The notes under the pieces were generated by a model. It was given only the letters and a program-made list of their open reading frames with translations, searched no databases and was not told the origin of the DNA. Of a stretch of 51,194 nucleotides of DNA, positions 24,150-32,858 are shown in pieces (positions within the stretch are counted from its first letter, which is position 1; the number at the start of each line of letters is the position of its first letter). The translations under genes were made by a program, and so were the position numbers. The stretch is from an uncultured Lachnospiraceae bacterium (GTDB lineage: Bacteria > Bacillota > Clostridia > Lachnospirales > Lachnospiraceae): contig CADAXW010000012.1 in assembly GCA_902792005.1 (NCBI GenBank), forward strand, positions 28,164 through 79,357. The letters are read 5' to 3'.

Positions 24150-27100
24150 ATGCGACGTTTTCTTCGAAAAGTGATCGTTGCAGCACTGTCGTTTGGCATG
24201 ATGCTTTCCGGGATTCCCTCCCTGCCAACGGAGGCGGCGGGAATCACAAAACCGCAGGGTTTTGTCTCGGCAGTGGAAAAGTATGGGGCGGTTAAGATTG
24301 CAAAGGATCCGTCAACCGGATACCAGCAGCTCTGCGCAGAGGACGGAACTCCGGTTCAGTTAAAGGGAATGAGTTCCTTCGGTATCCAGTGGGGAGAAGG
24401 AAAATGGATCCTGAACGATGCGGTGTTCGATACATTGGCCTATGACTGGAACTGTGATGTCATCCGTCTCGCAATGTATGTAACAGAGGGCGGTTATGCA
24501 AATAATCCGTCAGATGCACTGGAAAAGATCGATCAGGGAATCAAACTTGCCACAGAGCGGGGGATGTATGTGCTGGTGGACTGGCATATCCTGAATCCCG
24601 GAAATCCGACATCAAGTGATTATCTGGATGCCGGCAAGAACCTTTCCCAGTATGACGAGATCCGTGCGGTTCATCCGGAGTACACCGGACCGCAGCTTTT
24701 CTTTGCATACATGTCAAAGACCTATGGAGATCAGGGAAATGTTCTCTTTGAGATCGCGAATGAGCCGAATGGAAACGGTTCTGAGAGCGAGTCGGCAAAT
24801 GTGTGGAAGAATAAGCTTCTTCCGTATCATCAGAGTGTGGTGAATGCGATCCGTGCATATGATAAGGACAGTAAGCCCAATGTGGTGATCTGCGGAACGG
24901 ACAGCTGGAGTCAGTTTGTAGATGCTCCGGTTGCTAATCCCGTTGTGGATCCTGCTGTAAATGCGGGAAATGCCGCAGTGAACCAAGTGATGTATACGAT
25001 ACATTTTTATTCGGCTACCCATGACATCAACGGAAGCAACTGGTTGAAAAACAAGATCCAAAGCGCCCTGGGTGGCGGGATAGCCGTGTTCTGTACAGAA
25101 TGGGGAACATCGGAAGCCAGCGGTGACGGTGGACCTGATCTTGATAATGCAACAGTCTGGCTGAACTTCCTGGCAGAGAAGAAGATCAGTTGGTGCTCCT
25201 GGTCTCTGGCCCTGAAGGATGAGACCTCTTCATCAACGAAGCCGAGTGTATCCCAGCAGCCCACAGACCTGGACGGTGACGGCATCCCGAACTGGAATTA
25301 CAGTTCAGAGGGGTATAACTCCGATCTTTCGGCGACCGGTATCTATGTTCGTTCGAAGATAAAGGAAGGCCACACCTGGGGAAGCGACAACCCGGACAAC
25401 CCGGACAACCCGGATGTCCCGGACAACCCGGATAATCCGGATGGCCCGGACAATCCGGATGATCCCGATCCGGTGACACCCGCACCCGTAGGTTCATTTG
25501 TGGGTGTACCTTTCACCTTTGAACAGAACCATAGAGAAGGATGGGCACCGGAAGGAACGTCCACCATTGATGTGAATACCATAGCCATTGAGAAAGTCGG
25601 CGAGAACGATCATGCCATGTCCTTCCCCGTTAATCTGCAGGAGGGAAAGAATACCTGGGAAGACGGTGTCAGACTGTCCAGCCCGGAAGGGATCTATGCG
25701 AATAACGACTGCAATAGCTTTGATGCACTGGCCATGGACGTTTATCTGGAACAGGGAAAGGCGACAAAGGGCGTTATCGCCATCGATGTATGTCCTATCC
25801 CCAACGGCGGAACCCACTGGTATATGTCGGGGGCTTTCCGAATGGATCCGGTAAACGGAGGAAAGCAGGTGACGACGCCCGGCGGGAAGGTGCTGAACAA
25901 GTATGTGCTTTACGTTCCCTTTAATAAGGAGAAGGAGAATTACGGATCTTCTCCCTATGAAGGCATGAAGATACGGAATATCATCTTGGCACTGAATAAC
26001 GGTGATTCGGACTATCAGGGAAGAGTGTATTACGATAATATCCGTTATATCGATGCGGAGAATCCGGATGATATTGATAAAGAGGAAATCGTTGCTGCAC
26101 ATCTGGATGTGCTTCTTCCTCTTGCGACAAAAGCAGATGCGAAGCCGGAGCATGCCCTTGCGGCACTGAAGGCGGTAGAGAATGGATTTGTCACTTCCGA
26201 ACAGGCCGAGGAATATGGGATGGATTTGGAAAAGCTGATTGAAAAAGCTCAAGAGGCTTCCGGGAACTCCTTTACGGCAGACGATATTGAAGAACTGACG
26301 CAGAAACTGAACCCGGACGATCCGGACAACCCGGACAACCCTGATAATCCGGACAATCCGGAGAATCCGGACAACCCGGACAATCCGGAGAATCCGGACA
26401 ACCCGGACAACCCGGTCAACCCGGACAACCCGGACAATCCGGACAATCCCGACAACCCGGATAAACCCGACAACCCGGATAAACCTGTGACTCCGACGAC
26501 CCCTGTCACACCGCCGAAGCAGAATCCTTCCAAGGGAAAGAACAACGGTGATCATAAGGTACAAAAGGGCGAGACCGCGATCACGGCCCTGGGTACTTAT
26601 ACAGCAGTCAGCAAGACAGAGGCAAGTTTCAAGCCGTCGGCTGCTGCCAAGAAGAAAGCAACCGTTACCATTCCGGCAACCGTGAAGATCGATGGCGTCA
26701 AGGTGAAGGTCACCAAGATTGCTGACAAGGCATTTGCCGGAAATAAGAAGCTGAAGACCCTGAAGCTCAGCGCCAATATCAAGACCATCGGCAAGAAGGC
26801 ATTCTTCAAGTGTACAAACCTGACGACAGTGAGCTTAAACAAGGGACTGAAGACCATCGGTGCATATGCATTCTACGGTTGCAAGAAGCTGAAGGCTGCA
26901 GGACTTGGTGCAAAGGTTGCCACCATTGGGGCTTATGCGTTCAACGGATGCACATCCATGAAGAGTGCTACCCTGGGGGCCGCCGTTAAGTCGGTTGGAA
27001 AATCTGCATTCGCCGGCTGCAAGTCCCTGAAGCTGATCAAGGTTAAGGGTAAGGCCATCAAGAAAGTGGGAACTAAGGCATTCACTAAGATTTCCGCAAA

Positions 27101-27209
27101 GGCAAAATTCAGAATGGGCAACAACTTCAAGAATGCAAAACTGGTAAAGAAGTACCAGAAACTGTTCAGGAAGGCAGGGGCTCCGAAGAAGTCAAAAGTG
27201 ATCAAGTAA
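24150..27209 (+). CDS. Secreted GH5 endoglucanase with carbohydrate-binding-like module and BspA-type LRR tail
   Basis: A 1019-aa extracellular enzyme, probably cleaving beta-1,4-glucan. Order: signal peptide (about 1-30); GH5 barrel (about 37-408) with acid/base Glu about 205 in FEIANEPNG and nucleophile Glu about 317 in FCTEWG; a Ca-site-like DLDGDGIPN; a (DNP)n linker (411-448). Then a beta-sandwich resembling a carbohydrate-binding module (449-645), a helical stretch, a longer DNP/ENP linker (721-795), and a C-terminal BspA-type leucine-rich repeat domain (KKAFFKCTNLTTVSL units, 805-1010). ATG 24150 has GAGGAGG 8 nt upstream; an ATG at 24108 overlaps the transcription start and is rejected. 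No sortase motif or S-layer domain is present; the LRR may bind cell surface or substrate. Confidence 0.88.
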   Translation: MRRFLRKVIVAALSFGMMLSGIPSLPTEAAGITKPQGFVSAVEKYGAVKIAKDPSTGYQQLCAEDGTPVQLKGMSSFGIQWGEGKWILNDAVFDTLAYDWNCDVIRLAMYVTEGGYANNPSDALEKIDQGIKLATERGMYVLVDWHILNPGNPTSSDYLDAGKNLSQYDEIRAVHPEYTGPQLFFAYMSKTYGDQGNVLFEIANEPNGNGSESESANVWKNKLLPYHQSVVNAIRAYDKDSKPNVVICGTDSWSQFVDAPVANPVVDPAVNAGNAAVNQVMYTIHFYSATHDINGSNWLKNKIQSALGGGIAVFCTEWGTSEASGDGGPDLDNATVWLNFLAEKKISWCSWSLALKDETSSSTKPSVSQQPTDLDGDGIPNWNYSSEGYNSDLSATGIYVRSKIKEGHTWGSDNPDNPDNPDVPDNPDNPDGPDNPDDPDPVTPAPVGSFVGVPFTFEQNHREGWAPEGTSTIDVNTIAIEKVGENDHAMSFPVNLQEGKNTWEDGVRLSSPEGIYANNDCNSFDALAMDVYLEQGKATKGVIAIDVCPIPNGGTHWYMSGAFRMDPVNGGKQVTTPGGKVLNKYVLYVPFNKEKENYGSSPYEGMKIRNIILALNNGDSDYQGRVYYDNIRYIDAENPDDIDKEEIVAAHLDVLLPLATKADAKPEHALAALKAVENGFVTSEQAEEYGMDLEKLIEKAQEASGNSFTADDIEELTQKLNPDDPDNPDNPDNPDNPENPDNPDNPENPDNPDNPVNPDNPDNPDNPDNPDKPDNPDKPVTPTTPVTPPKQNPSKGKNNGDHKVQKGETAITALGTYTAVSKTEASFKPSAAAKKKATVTIPATVKIDGVKVKVTKIADKAFAGNKKLKTLKLSANIKTIGKKAFFKCTNLTTVSLNKGLKTIGAYAFYGCKKLKAAGLGAKVATIGAYAFNGCTSMKSATLGAAVKSVGKSAFAGCKSLKLIKVKGKAIKKVGTKAFTKISAKAKFRMGNNFKNAKLVKKYQKLFRKAGAPKKSKVIK
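25387..25479 (+). repeat. DNP-linker repeat DNA 1
   Basis: 9-bp units of the type GACAACCCG encoding Asp-Asn-Pro repeats between the GH5 barrel and the carbohydrate-binding-like module. Slippage here would change linker length without breaking the frame. Confidence 0.85.
26311..26490 (+). repeat. DNP/ENP-linker repeat DNA 2
   Basis: A longer array of 9-bp units encoding DNP, ENP, VNP and DKP variants, ahead of a Thr-Pro segment and the leucine-rich domain. The units are in frame throughout. Confidence 0.88.
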
Positions 27210-27226
27210 ATATGATCCCAACAGGA

Positions 27227-27253
27227 GGCTGTGCCACAGGCGCAGCCCCTTTT
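27227..27253 (+). terminator. Terminator of the GH5 gene
   Basis: GGCTGTG (27227-27233) pairs with CGCAGCC (27241-27247) with one G-U pair and a 7-nt loop, followed by CCTTTTCC. It starts 18 nt after the stop codon. Confidence 0.7.
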
Positions 27254-27270
27254 CCTTATACGGAAACCTA

Positions 27271-27299
27271 TGGTCATTCGGCGGAAAACATGCTATACT
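27271..27299 (+). promoter_or_regulatory. Promoter of the M16C peptidase gene
   Basis: TGGTCA (27271-27276), 17-bp spacer, TATACT (27294-27299) with the TGC extension at 27291. The leader is about 48 nt. Confidence 0.7.
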
Positions 27300-27352
27300 T
27301 GTGGAGTTAAAGCCAAGTAGTTATACCAAACTTCAGAACAAAGGAGAAACGC

Positions 27353-30265
27353 ATGTTTGAAGCATTAACAGCATATACGGTTGAAGAAGAGAAAGCACTT
27401 CCTGAGGTGAACGGAACAGGTTATGTACTTCGGCATAACCGGACCAAGGCCCGTGTCCTTGTGATCAGCAATGATGATCCCAACAAGGTTTTTACCATCG
27501 GCTTCCGTACACCTCCCACGAATTCCAAGGGAATTCAGCATATCATAGAGCATACGGTGCTTTGCGGATCAAAGAAATATCCCGCAAAGGATCCCTTTGT
27601 TGAGCTGGCAAAGGGCTCGCTCAATACATTTCTGAATGCCATGACCTACTCCGATAAAACGGTGTATCCTGTGGCAAGCTGCAATGATAAGGATTTCCGG
27701 AATCTGATGGATGTATACCTGGATGCGGTATTCCATCCCAACATTTACGCAAAGCCGGAGATCTTCATGCAGGAGGGCTGGCATTATGAAATGGAGGATC
27801 CGGACAGCCCGCTGATCTACAACGGCGTGGTTTATAACGAGATGAAGGGCGTATACTCATCTCCGGAATCCGTGGTGGCACGCTGCATCGGAGATTTTCT
27901 GTTCCCGGATTCCGTTTATCGATATGATTCCGGCGGAGATCCGAAGGATATCCCGTCCCTGACCCGGGAGGAATACCTGGATTATCACAGAAGATACTAT
28001 CATCCCTCAAACAGCTATATCTATATCTACGGAAATATGGATGCTGAGGATCAGCTGGACTACATTGACAGAGAATACCTGTCCGAATATGACTATCTGG
28101 AGCTTGACTCTTCCATAAAGCTGCAGAAAGCACCGGAAAGTATGACGGACGGCGAGGTCTCCTTCGCGCTTGCTGAGGGAGAGGCTCCGGAGGAAAATGC
28201 GTTCCTGACCTACAATGCCGTCATTGGAACATCACTGGATAAAAAGCTCAGGGTGGCATTTGATGTGCTGTCCTACGTTCTTCTGGATGCAGAGGGAGCA
28301 CCGCTGACCAAGGCCATCATCGATGCAGGTCTTGCAGCAGATGTGGAAAGCTCCTTTGATACCAGTACCCTGCAGCCGGTATTCTCCATCGTGGCACATA
28401 ACGGAGATGCAGGAAAAAGAGATGAGTTTAAGAAGGTACTGCTGGATACTCTGAAGAAGCTTGCAGAGGAAGGGCTGGATAAGGATGCGATCCGGGCGTC
28501 CATCCGCCGTCTGGAGTTTACCCATAAGGAGGCAAACTTCGGCCGGTATCCGAAAGGCCTGATGATGGGCCTCGATGCCTTTGAAACCTGGCTGTATGAT
28601 GACAGTAAGGCTCTGGAGCTCTTCACCATGAATGATGTATATAAGGAGCTGGAGGAGGCTGCCGGAACGGATTACTTCGAGCAGCTGATCCGGGAGTATA
28701 TCCTGGAGAATCCCCATGCGGCCTTTATCACCGGTGTACCGGAGATCGGAAAGGATGCAAGAGAAGAGCAGGCGGTGCTGGAGACACTGGAGGCAAAGCG
28801 GGCAACCCTTTCCGTGGAGGAACGGGAAGCCATCGTAAAGGAGACGGCGCATTTAAAGGAGTATCAGGGAACACCCAGTCCTGCAGAGGATCTGGAAAGC
28901 ATCCCCCTTCTTTCACGGGAGGATATCGAAAAGAAGGAGAAGCTGATCAACAATCAGATCGGCGAGATCGATGGGACCGAGCTTGTATGCCATAGCATCT
29001 TTACCAACGGGATCGAGTATCTGGATATCTTCTTTGATACAAGAGATTTTACAGTGGAGGAGCAGCAGATGCTGGCGCTTCTCTGCGAACTGTATAAGTC
29101 CGTACCCACGGAACATTTCACACTGGAAGAACTGACCAAGGAAATGAACCTTAAGACCGGAGGCATCTCTGTGGCTGCAGGACTTCTGCCGGGTAAGCAG
29201 GAGGGAACCTGCCTCACCCATGTTCTGGCAAGGGTGAAGACTCTGGAGGGAGAAATGCCGGGAGGTGTTGAGCTTCTTCAGGAGGTGCTCCTCAGATCGA
29301 AGATCACGGATAAAAAGCGGCTGGGTGAGATCATTGCTGAGCTGTACTCCGGACAGCGTTCCGAGCTGCCGGGCGCAGGCCATGTGACGGCGGCACTCCG
29401 TGCAAGATCCTATATCTCCCCGGTGTATGCGCTGAGAGAGCAGACCGAGGGCATTGCCTACTATCGGATGCTCAGTGAAATGAATAACAGCTTTGAGGAA
29501 AACTACGAGGCACTTGCGGAGAAGCTGGTTGCCGTTCAGGATAAGCTCCTTCGCAGGGGACGCGTAAAGATATCCTTCACCCATAAGGATGCCCCGTCTG
29601 AAGAAACGAGAGCGGCTGTGAAGGACTTCCTTGGCGCCATTTCCCAGGAGGCCATGGGTGAGATTGCAGAGCTTCCCGTGCCGGAAAAGAAAAATGAGGG
29701 ATTTGTCACTGCCGGGCAGGTGCAGTTTGTTTCCACGGCGTGGAGCTTCGGAAAAGACGGACTTCCCTATACCGGAGCACTGAGCGTGCTTCAGGTCATT
29801 TTCTCCTATGAGTATCTGTGGGTAAATGTACGTGTGAAGGGCGGTGCCTATGGTGCCATGTGCGATTTTGGAAGAGACGGTGTGGGATATCTGACCTCCT
29901 ACCGCGATCCGAATCTTGCAGAGACCTACGACATATACAAGCAGGCAGCTGAGTATCTGAAGACATTCGACTGCTCCGACCGCGACATGCTGAAGTATAT
30001 CATCGGTACCATCAGCAAGATCGATACGCCCATGAATCCGTCTGCGGAGGGACTGGTATGGTTCTTCGCACATTTGATCGGACGTACGGATGAAGAGCGT
30101 CAGAAGGTGAGAGATGAGATCCTCAGCACGGATCAGAATACCATCCGATCCCTGGCTCCCTATCTGGAGGGAGTAAATGAAGCCGGCACCATCTGTGTGA
30201 TCGGCGCCAAGGGCAAGGTGGAGAAGGATAAGGAACTCTTTACGAAGATCGAGAATTTGTTATAA
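27353..30265 (+). CDS. M16C zinc metallopeptidase (PreP/falcilysin-like)
   Basis: A 970-aa peptidase of the presequence-protease type, with four homologous domains forming a closed chamber that degrades peptides. The inverted zinc motif HIIEH (His63-Glu66-His67) with the downstream Glu in NEMKGVYSSPE and the KDPFVELAKGSLNTFLNAMTY block are family hallmarks. The C-terminal half has the RY-type substrate site (VKGGAYGAMCDFGRDG, TSYRDPN). There is no signal peptide, so it probably clears peptides in the cytoplasm. It is followed by era after 12 nt and is probably in one transcript with era and recO. Confidence 0.94.
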   Translation: MFEALTAYTVEEEKALPEVNGTGYVLRHNRTKARVLVISNDDPNKVFTIGFRTPPTNSKGIQHIIEHTVLCGSKKYPAKDPFVELAKGSLNTFLNAMTYSDKTVYPVASCNDKDFRNLMDVYLDAVFHPNIYAKPEIFMQEGWHYEMEDPDSPLIYNGVVYNEMKGVYSSPESVVARCIGDFLFPDSVYRYDSGGDPKDIPSLTREEYLDYHRRYYHPSNSYIYIYGNMDAEDQLDYIDREYLSEYDYLELDSSIKLQKAPESMTDGEVSFALAEGEAPEENAFLTYNAVIGTSLDKKLRVAFDVLSYVLLDAEGAPLTKAIIDAGLAADVESSFDTSTLQPVFSIVAHNGDAGKRDEFKKVLLDTLKKLAEEGLDKDAIRASIRRLEFTHKEANFGRYPKGLMMGLDAFETWLYDDSKALELFTMNDVYKELEEAAGTDYFEQLIREYILENPHAAFITGVPEIGKDAREEQAVLETLEAKRATLSVEEREAIVKETAHLKEYQGTPSPAEDLESIPLLSREDIEKKEKLINNQIGEIDGTELVCHSIFTNGIEYLDIFFDTRDFTVEEQQMLALLCELYKSVPTEHFTLEELTKEMNLKTGGISVAAGLLPGKQEGTCLTHVLARVKTLEGEMPGGVELLQEVLLRSKITDKKRLGEIIAELYSGQRSELPGAGHVTAALRARSYISPVYALREQTEGIAYYRMLSEMNNSFEENYEALAEKLVAVQDKLLRRGRVKISFTHKDAPSEETRAAVKDFLGAISQEAMGEIAELPVPEKKNEGFVTAGQVQFVSTAWSFGKDGLPYTGALSVLQVIFSYEYLWVNVRVKGGAYGAMCDFGRDGVGYLTSYRDPNLAETYDIYKQAAEYLKTFDCSDRDMLKYIIGTISKIDTPMNPSAEGLVWFFAHLIGRTDEERQKVRDEILSTDQNTIRSLAPYLEGVNEAGTICVIGAKGKVEKDKELFTKIENLL

Positions 30266-30277
30266 CAGGAGAATCGT

Positions 30278-31240
30278 ATGTCGGAAAACATACAGGATAA
30301 AACACAGGATAAAACGCAGGAAACCGGAGCCGGAACGGAGAAGCTTCGCTCCGGCTTTGCGGCGCTGGTGGGACGGCCAAATGTGGGGAAGTCCACGCTG
30401 ATGAACGCGCTGATCGGGCAGAAGATCGCTGCGGTTTCCAACCGGGCGCAGACCACAAGAAAAAGGATACAGACCGTATATACGGATGACCGGGGACAGA
30501 TCGTGTTCCTGGACACTCCCGGTGTGACCAAGGCGAAGAACCGTCTTGGGGACTTCATGCTGGAAACCGCACGGAGTGCCATGGCAGAGGTGGATCTGGT
30601 GCTGTGGCTGGTGGAGCCCTCCACATTTATCGGGGCAGGCGAGCGCACGATCCTGGAAAAACTGAAGACGGCAAAGGTTCCGGTGGTGCTGGCCATAAAT
30701 AAAACGGACACTGCCACGCCGGAACAGATCGCAGCATGTATCGAAACCTATCGGAAGGAAATGGAATTCACGGAGATCGTTCCGGTCTCTGCCGTAAAGG
30801 AAGAGAATCTGGACGAGCTTCTTAAGGTGATCTTCCGTCTGCTTCCGGAGGGACCGCTTTACTTTGATGCGGATACGGTAACGGATGAGCGGATGCGCGA
30901 TATCGCCGCGGAGCTGATCCGCGAGCAGGCACTGCGCCATCTGGATAAGGAGATCCCCCACGGCATTGCCGTTCTGGTGGAGCGCTTCAGTGAGCGAGAG
31001 GATGGAAGCCTTACGGATATTGATGCCACCATCATTTGTGAGCGTGAGTCCCATAAGGGGATCATCATAGGGAAGAAGGGAGCCATGCTTCGCAAGATCG
31101 GCAGCGGTGCCCGGCGCGAGATCGAGGAAATGTTGGAGCAGCAGGTCAACCTGAAGCTGTTCGTGAAGGTGCGGCCGGACTGGCGCGACAACGCCATGCT
31201 CCTGAAGGAGTACGGCTATCTGGCACCGAAGAAGAAATAA
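30278..31240 (+). CDS. era: GTPase Era
   Basis: Ribosome-assembly GTPase acting on 16S rRNA 3' end and 30S maturation. G domain: GRPNVGKST (about residues 29-37), DTPGV, and NKTD. C-terminal KH RNA-binding domain with the GIIIGKKGAMLRKIG loop. 320 aa; an extra Thr/Gln-rich stretch of about 22 residues precedes the usual start. AGGAG lies 7 nt upstream. The era-recO order is conserved in Firmicutes. Confidence 0.96.
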   Translation: MSENIQDKTQDKTQETGAGTEKLRSGFAALVGRPNVGKSTLMNALIGQKIAAVSNRAQTTRKRIQTVYTDDRGQIVFLDTPGVTKAKNRLGDFMLETARSAMAEVDLVLWLVEPSTFIGAGERTILEKLKTAKVPVVLAINKTDTATPEQIAACIETYRKEMEFTEIVPVSAVKEENLDELLKVIFRLLPEGPLYFDADTVTDERMRDIAAELIREQALRHLDKEIPHGIAVLVERFSEREDGSLTDIDATIICERESHKGIIIGKKGAMLRKIGSGARREIEEMLEQQVNLKLFVKVRPDWRDNAMLLKEYGYLAPKKK

Positions 31241-31286
31241 AGGAACATGAGGATCCGGCAGGCTTGAGTGGAAGGGGGCATATCCT

Positions 31287-31913
31287 ATGCAGGATGAACT
31301 GAATGTAAGAGGGATCGTCCTTTCGGCCACACAGCTGAAGGAATATGATAAGAGGCTGGTGATCTTAACGGAACAGCTGGGAAAGATCACGGTATTTGCC
31401 AACGGAGCCAGACGGCAGAACAGTCGGTTTACCGCGGTCGCCCAGAGCTTTACCATGGGGAAGTATCAGCTGCGTCCCGGACGTCAGGCCTATACCCTGG
31501 TGGGAGCGGAGCTGGAGAAAACCTTCCTGGAGCTGTCCATGGATATGGAGGATTATGCATCCGCGTCCTATTGCACGGAGCTGGTGGATTATTTTACCAG
31601 AGAAGGGGTAGGAGGCAGGGATGAGCTGAATCTTCTCTATCTTGCGTTCACGACGCTGATGGAACACCGGCTTCCGGCTTCAGTGGTACGCGCTACATTT
31701 GCCATAAAGCTTCTTCATATCGAAGGAGAGATCGTTCCGCCGGAGCATCCGCCGGTTGCCCGTTATATCCTTTCCCAGCCCATTCAGCGGACCTTCCAGT
31801 TTCAGCCAAAGGAAGGCGGGGAGCAGGATCTCGTGCGGCTGGCAAAGAAGGAGCTGGACCGGGTGCTGGATTATCCGCTTCGCTCGGAGGAGATCCTAAA
31901 GAGTCTCCTCTGA
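31287..31913 (+). CDS. recO: DNA repair protein RecO (short form, no zinc knuckle)
   Basis: Mediator that helps RecA load on SSB-coated DNA. The N-terminal OB fold (VRGIVLSATQLKEYDKRLVILTEQLGKITVFANGARR) and helical domain are recognisable. The four-Cys zinc finger found in many homologues between helices (CxxC..CxxC) is missing; the chain goes from LLHIEGEIVPPEHPP straight to a short C-terminal helix. The protein is 208 aa, against roughly 240-250 usual. The frame is intact and the position between era and glyQS supports the call. GAAGGGGG lies 9 nt before the ATG. A CTGACGTCAG palindrome spans its stop. Confidence 0.88.
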   Translation: MQDELNVRGIVLSATQLKEYDKRLVILTEQLGKITVFANGARRQNSRFTAVAQSFTMGKYQLRPGRQAYTLVGAELEKTFLELSMDMEDYASASYCTELVDYFTREGVGGRDELNLLYLAFTTLMEHRLPASVVRATFAIKLLHIEGEIVPPEHPPVARYILSQPIQRTFQFQPKEGGEQDLVRLAKKELDRVLDYPLRSEEILKSLL

Positions 31914-31926
31914 CGTCAGAAAAAGG

Positions 31927-31955
31927 TTGAAATCAGCCTGAAATAAAGGTACAAT
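31927..31955 (+). promoter_or_regulatory. Promoter of the lipoprotein gene
   Basis: TTGAAA (31927-31932), 17-bp spacer, TACAAT (31950-31955). TGAAATA (31939-31945) and TATTTCA (31962-31968) flank the -10 as an inverted repeat, a possible operator. Confidence 0.7.
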
Positions 31956-32009
31956 ACCCTATATTTCACAACATCATCGGATGTACGCGGAAGAAGAAAG
32001 GTCGGGATT

Positions 32010-32792
32010 ATGACAGAAAAGAGGAAAAGTGGCTTTTCCATTGCTGTTCCGGCGCTGCTTCTTTGTCTCGCATTTTCCGTATGTGCCTGTGGGAAAAAGA
32101 GTGCAGACACGGAAACGGTCGAGGAGCAGGACCTGATCGGCGCTACAACAATCAATACCCTTCGGATCGCTGAGGATGGAAAGATCACGGAGATCGCAGT
32201 GGAGGATTATACGGGTTCCACCTATAAGCTGCCGGAGATCAGGCAGTTTATCCGGGAGGAGGTTGATGCCTACAATCAGAAAAAAGGCGTGGACAAGGTA
32301 TCCTTCCTGCAGATCAGGGATGACAACGGAGTGGTAAAAACAGCGATTTCCTACAGTGACATCGGCGCCTATAATGACTTCAATCAGATGAATGTTCAGC
32401 TGGCGGTGTACAGTCCGGAGGCGGCCAACAAGGTGGAGGCCGAGGATCAGGAAAAGCATAAGACGGATGCCACCGAACAGAAGCGCGAACTCTCCGAGGC
32501 TGAGCTGGCAGAGGCCGGATATGATCCTGCGGATCTGGAGCAGGAGGAGATCAAGTCTCTGGTGGAGGAAAAAGCGGTCAGCGCTACATTTACGGACGGA
32601 TCCGGAAATACCGTTGGCGCAGACTCCATCGATGCGAAGCAGAAGATGATGGTGGTCACAGACGAGAAGCTGGCGGTGGAAACACCGGACGGAAAGCTGC
32701 TCTATACGAATAAGCATGCATCCATCAAGGAAAATGCGGCAGTGACCGACGGGCAGGGAACGGCCATCGTGGTTCTGTTCCTGGGTTACTAG
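32010..32792 (+). CDS. Putative lipoprotein of unknown function
   Basis: A 260-aa secreted protein with a lipoprotein signal peptide: basic start, hydrophobic core, lipobox FSVCAC with acylated Cys about residue 27. The mature part is acidic, with a mixed alpha/beta segment (residues about 40-140) and a helical E/K-rich stretch (DQEKHKTDATEQKRELSEAELAEAG). The C-terminus ends in a hydrophobic strand GTAIVVLFLGY. I recognise no family. It lies between recO and glyQS, in a position otherwise occupied by housekeeping genes, and has its own promoter. Confidence 0.75.
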   Translation: MTEKRKSGFSIAVPALLLCLAFSVCACGKKSADTETVEEQDLIGATTINTLRIAEDGKITEIAVEDYTGSTYKLPEIRQFIREEVDAYNQKKGVDKVSFLQIRDDNGVVKTAISYSDIGAYNDFNQMNVQLAVYSPEAANKVEAEDQEKHKTDATEQKRELSEAELAEAGYDPADLEQEEIKSLVEEKAVSATFTDGSGNTVGADSIDAKQKMMVVTDEKLAVETPDGKLLYTNKHASIKENAAVTDGQGTAIVVLFLGY

Positions 32793-32810
32793 TCCGGTGA
32801 ACGAAGGCAG

Positions 32811-32840
32811 AGAAAAATAAAGAAAAATAAAGATAAATGT
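32811..32840 (+). repeat. A-rich 10-bp tandem repeat before glyQS
   Basis: AGAAAAATAA at 32811-32820 and 32821-32830, then a diverged AGATAAATGT, ending at the AAAGGATAGGGAG ribosome-binding region of glyQS. No promoter or T-box was recognised in this 66-base gap. Confidence 0.55.
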
Positions 32841-32858
32841 AAAGGATAGGGAGACATT

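Noticed and set aside
25387-26490. Direct repeats as CRISPR or mobile repeats
   Set aside because: They are in-frame codon repeats of protein linkers.
25494-26564. Minus-strand frame opposite the GH5 gene with long repeat stretches
   Set aside because: The repeats are the complement of the DNP linker DNA; no independent evidence of a gene.
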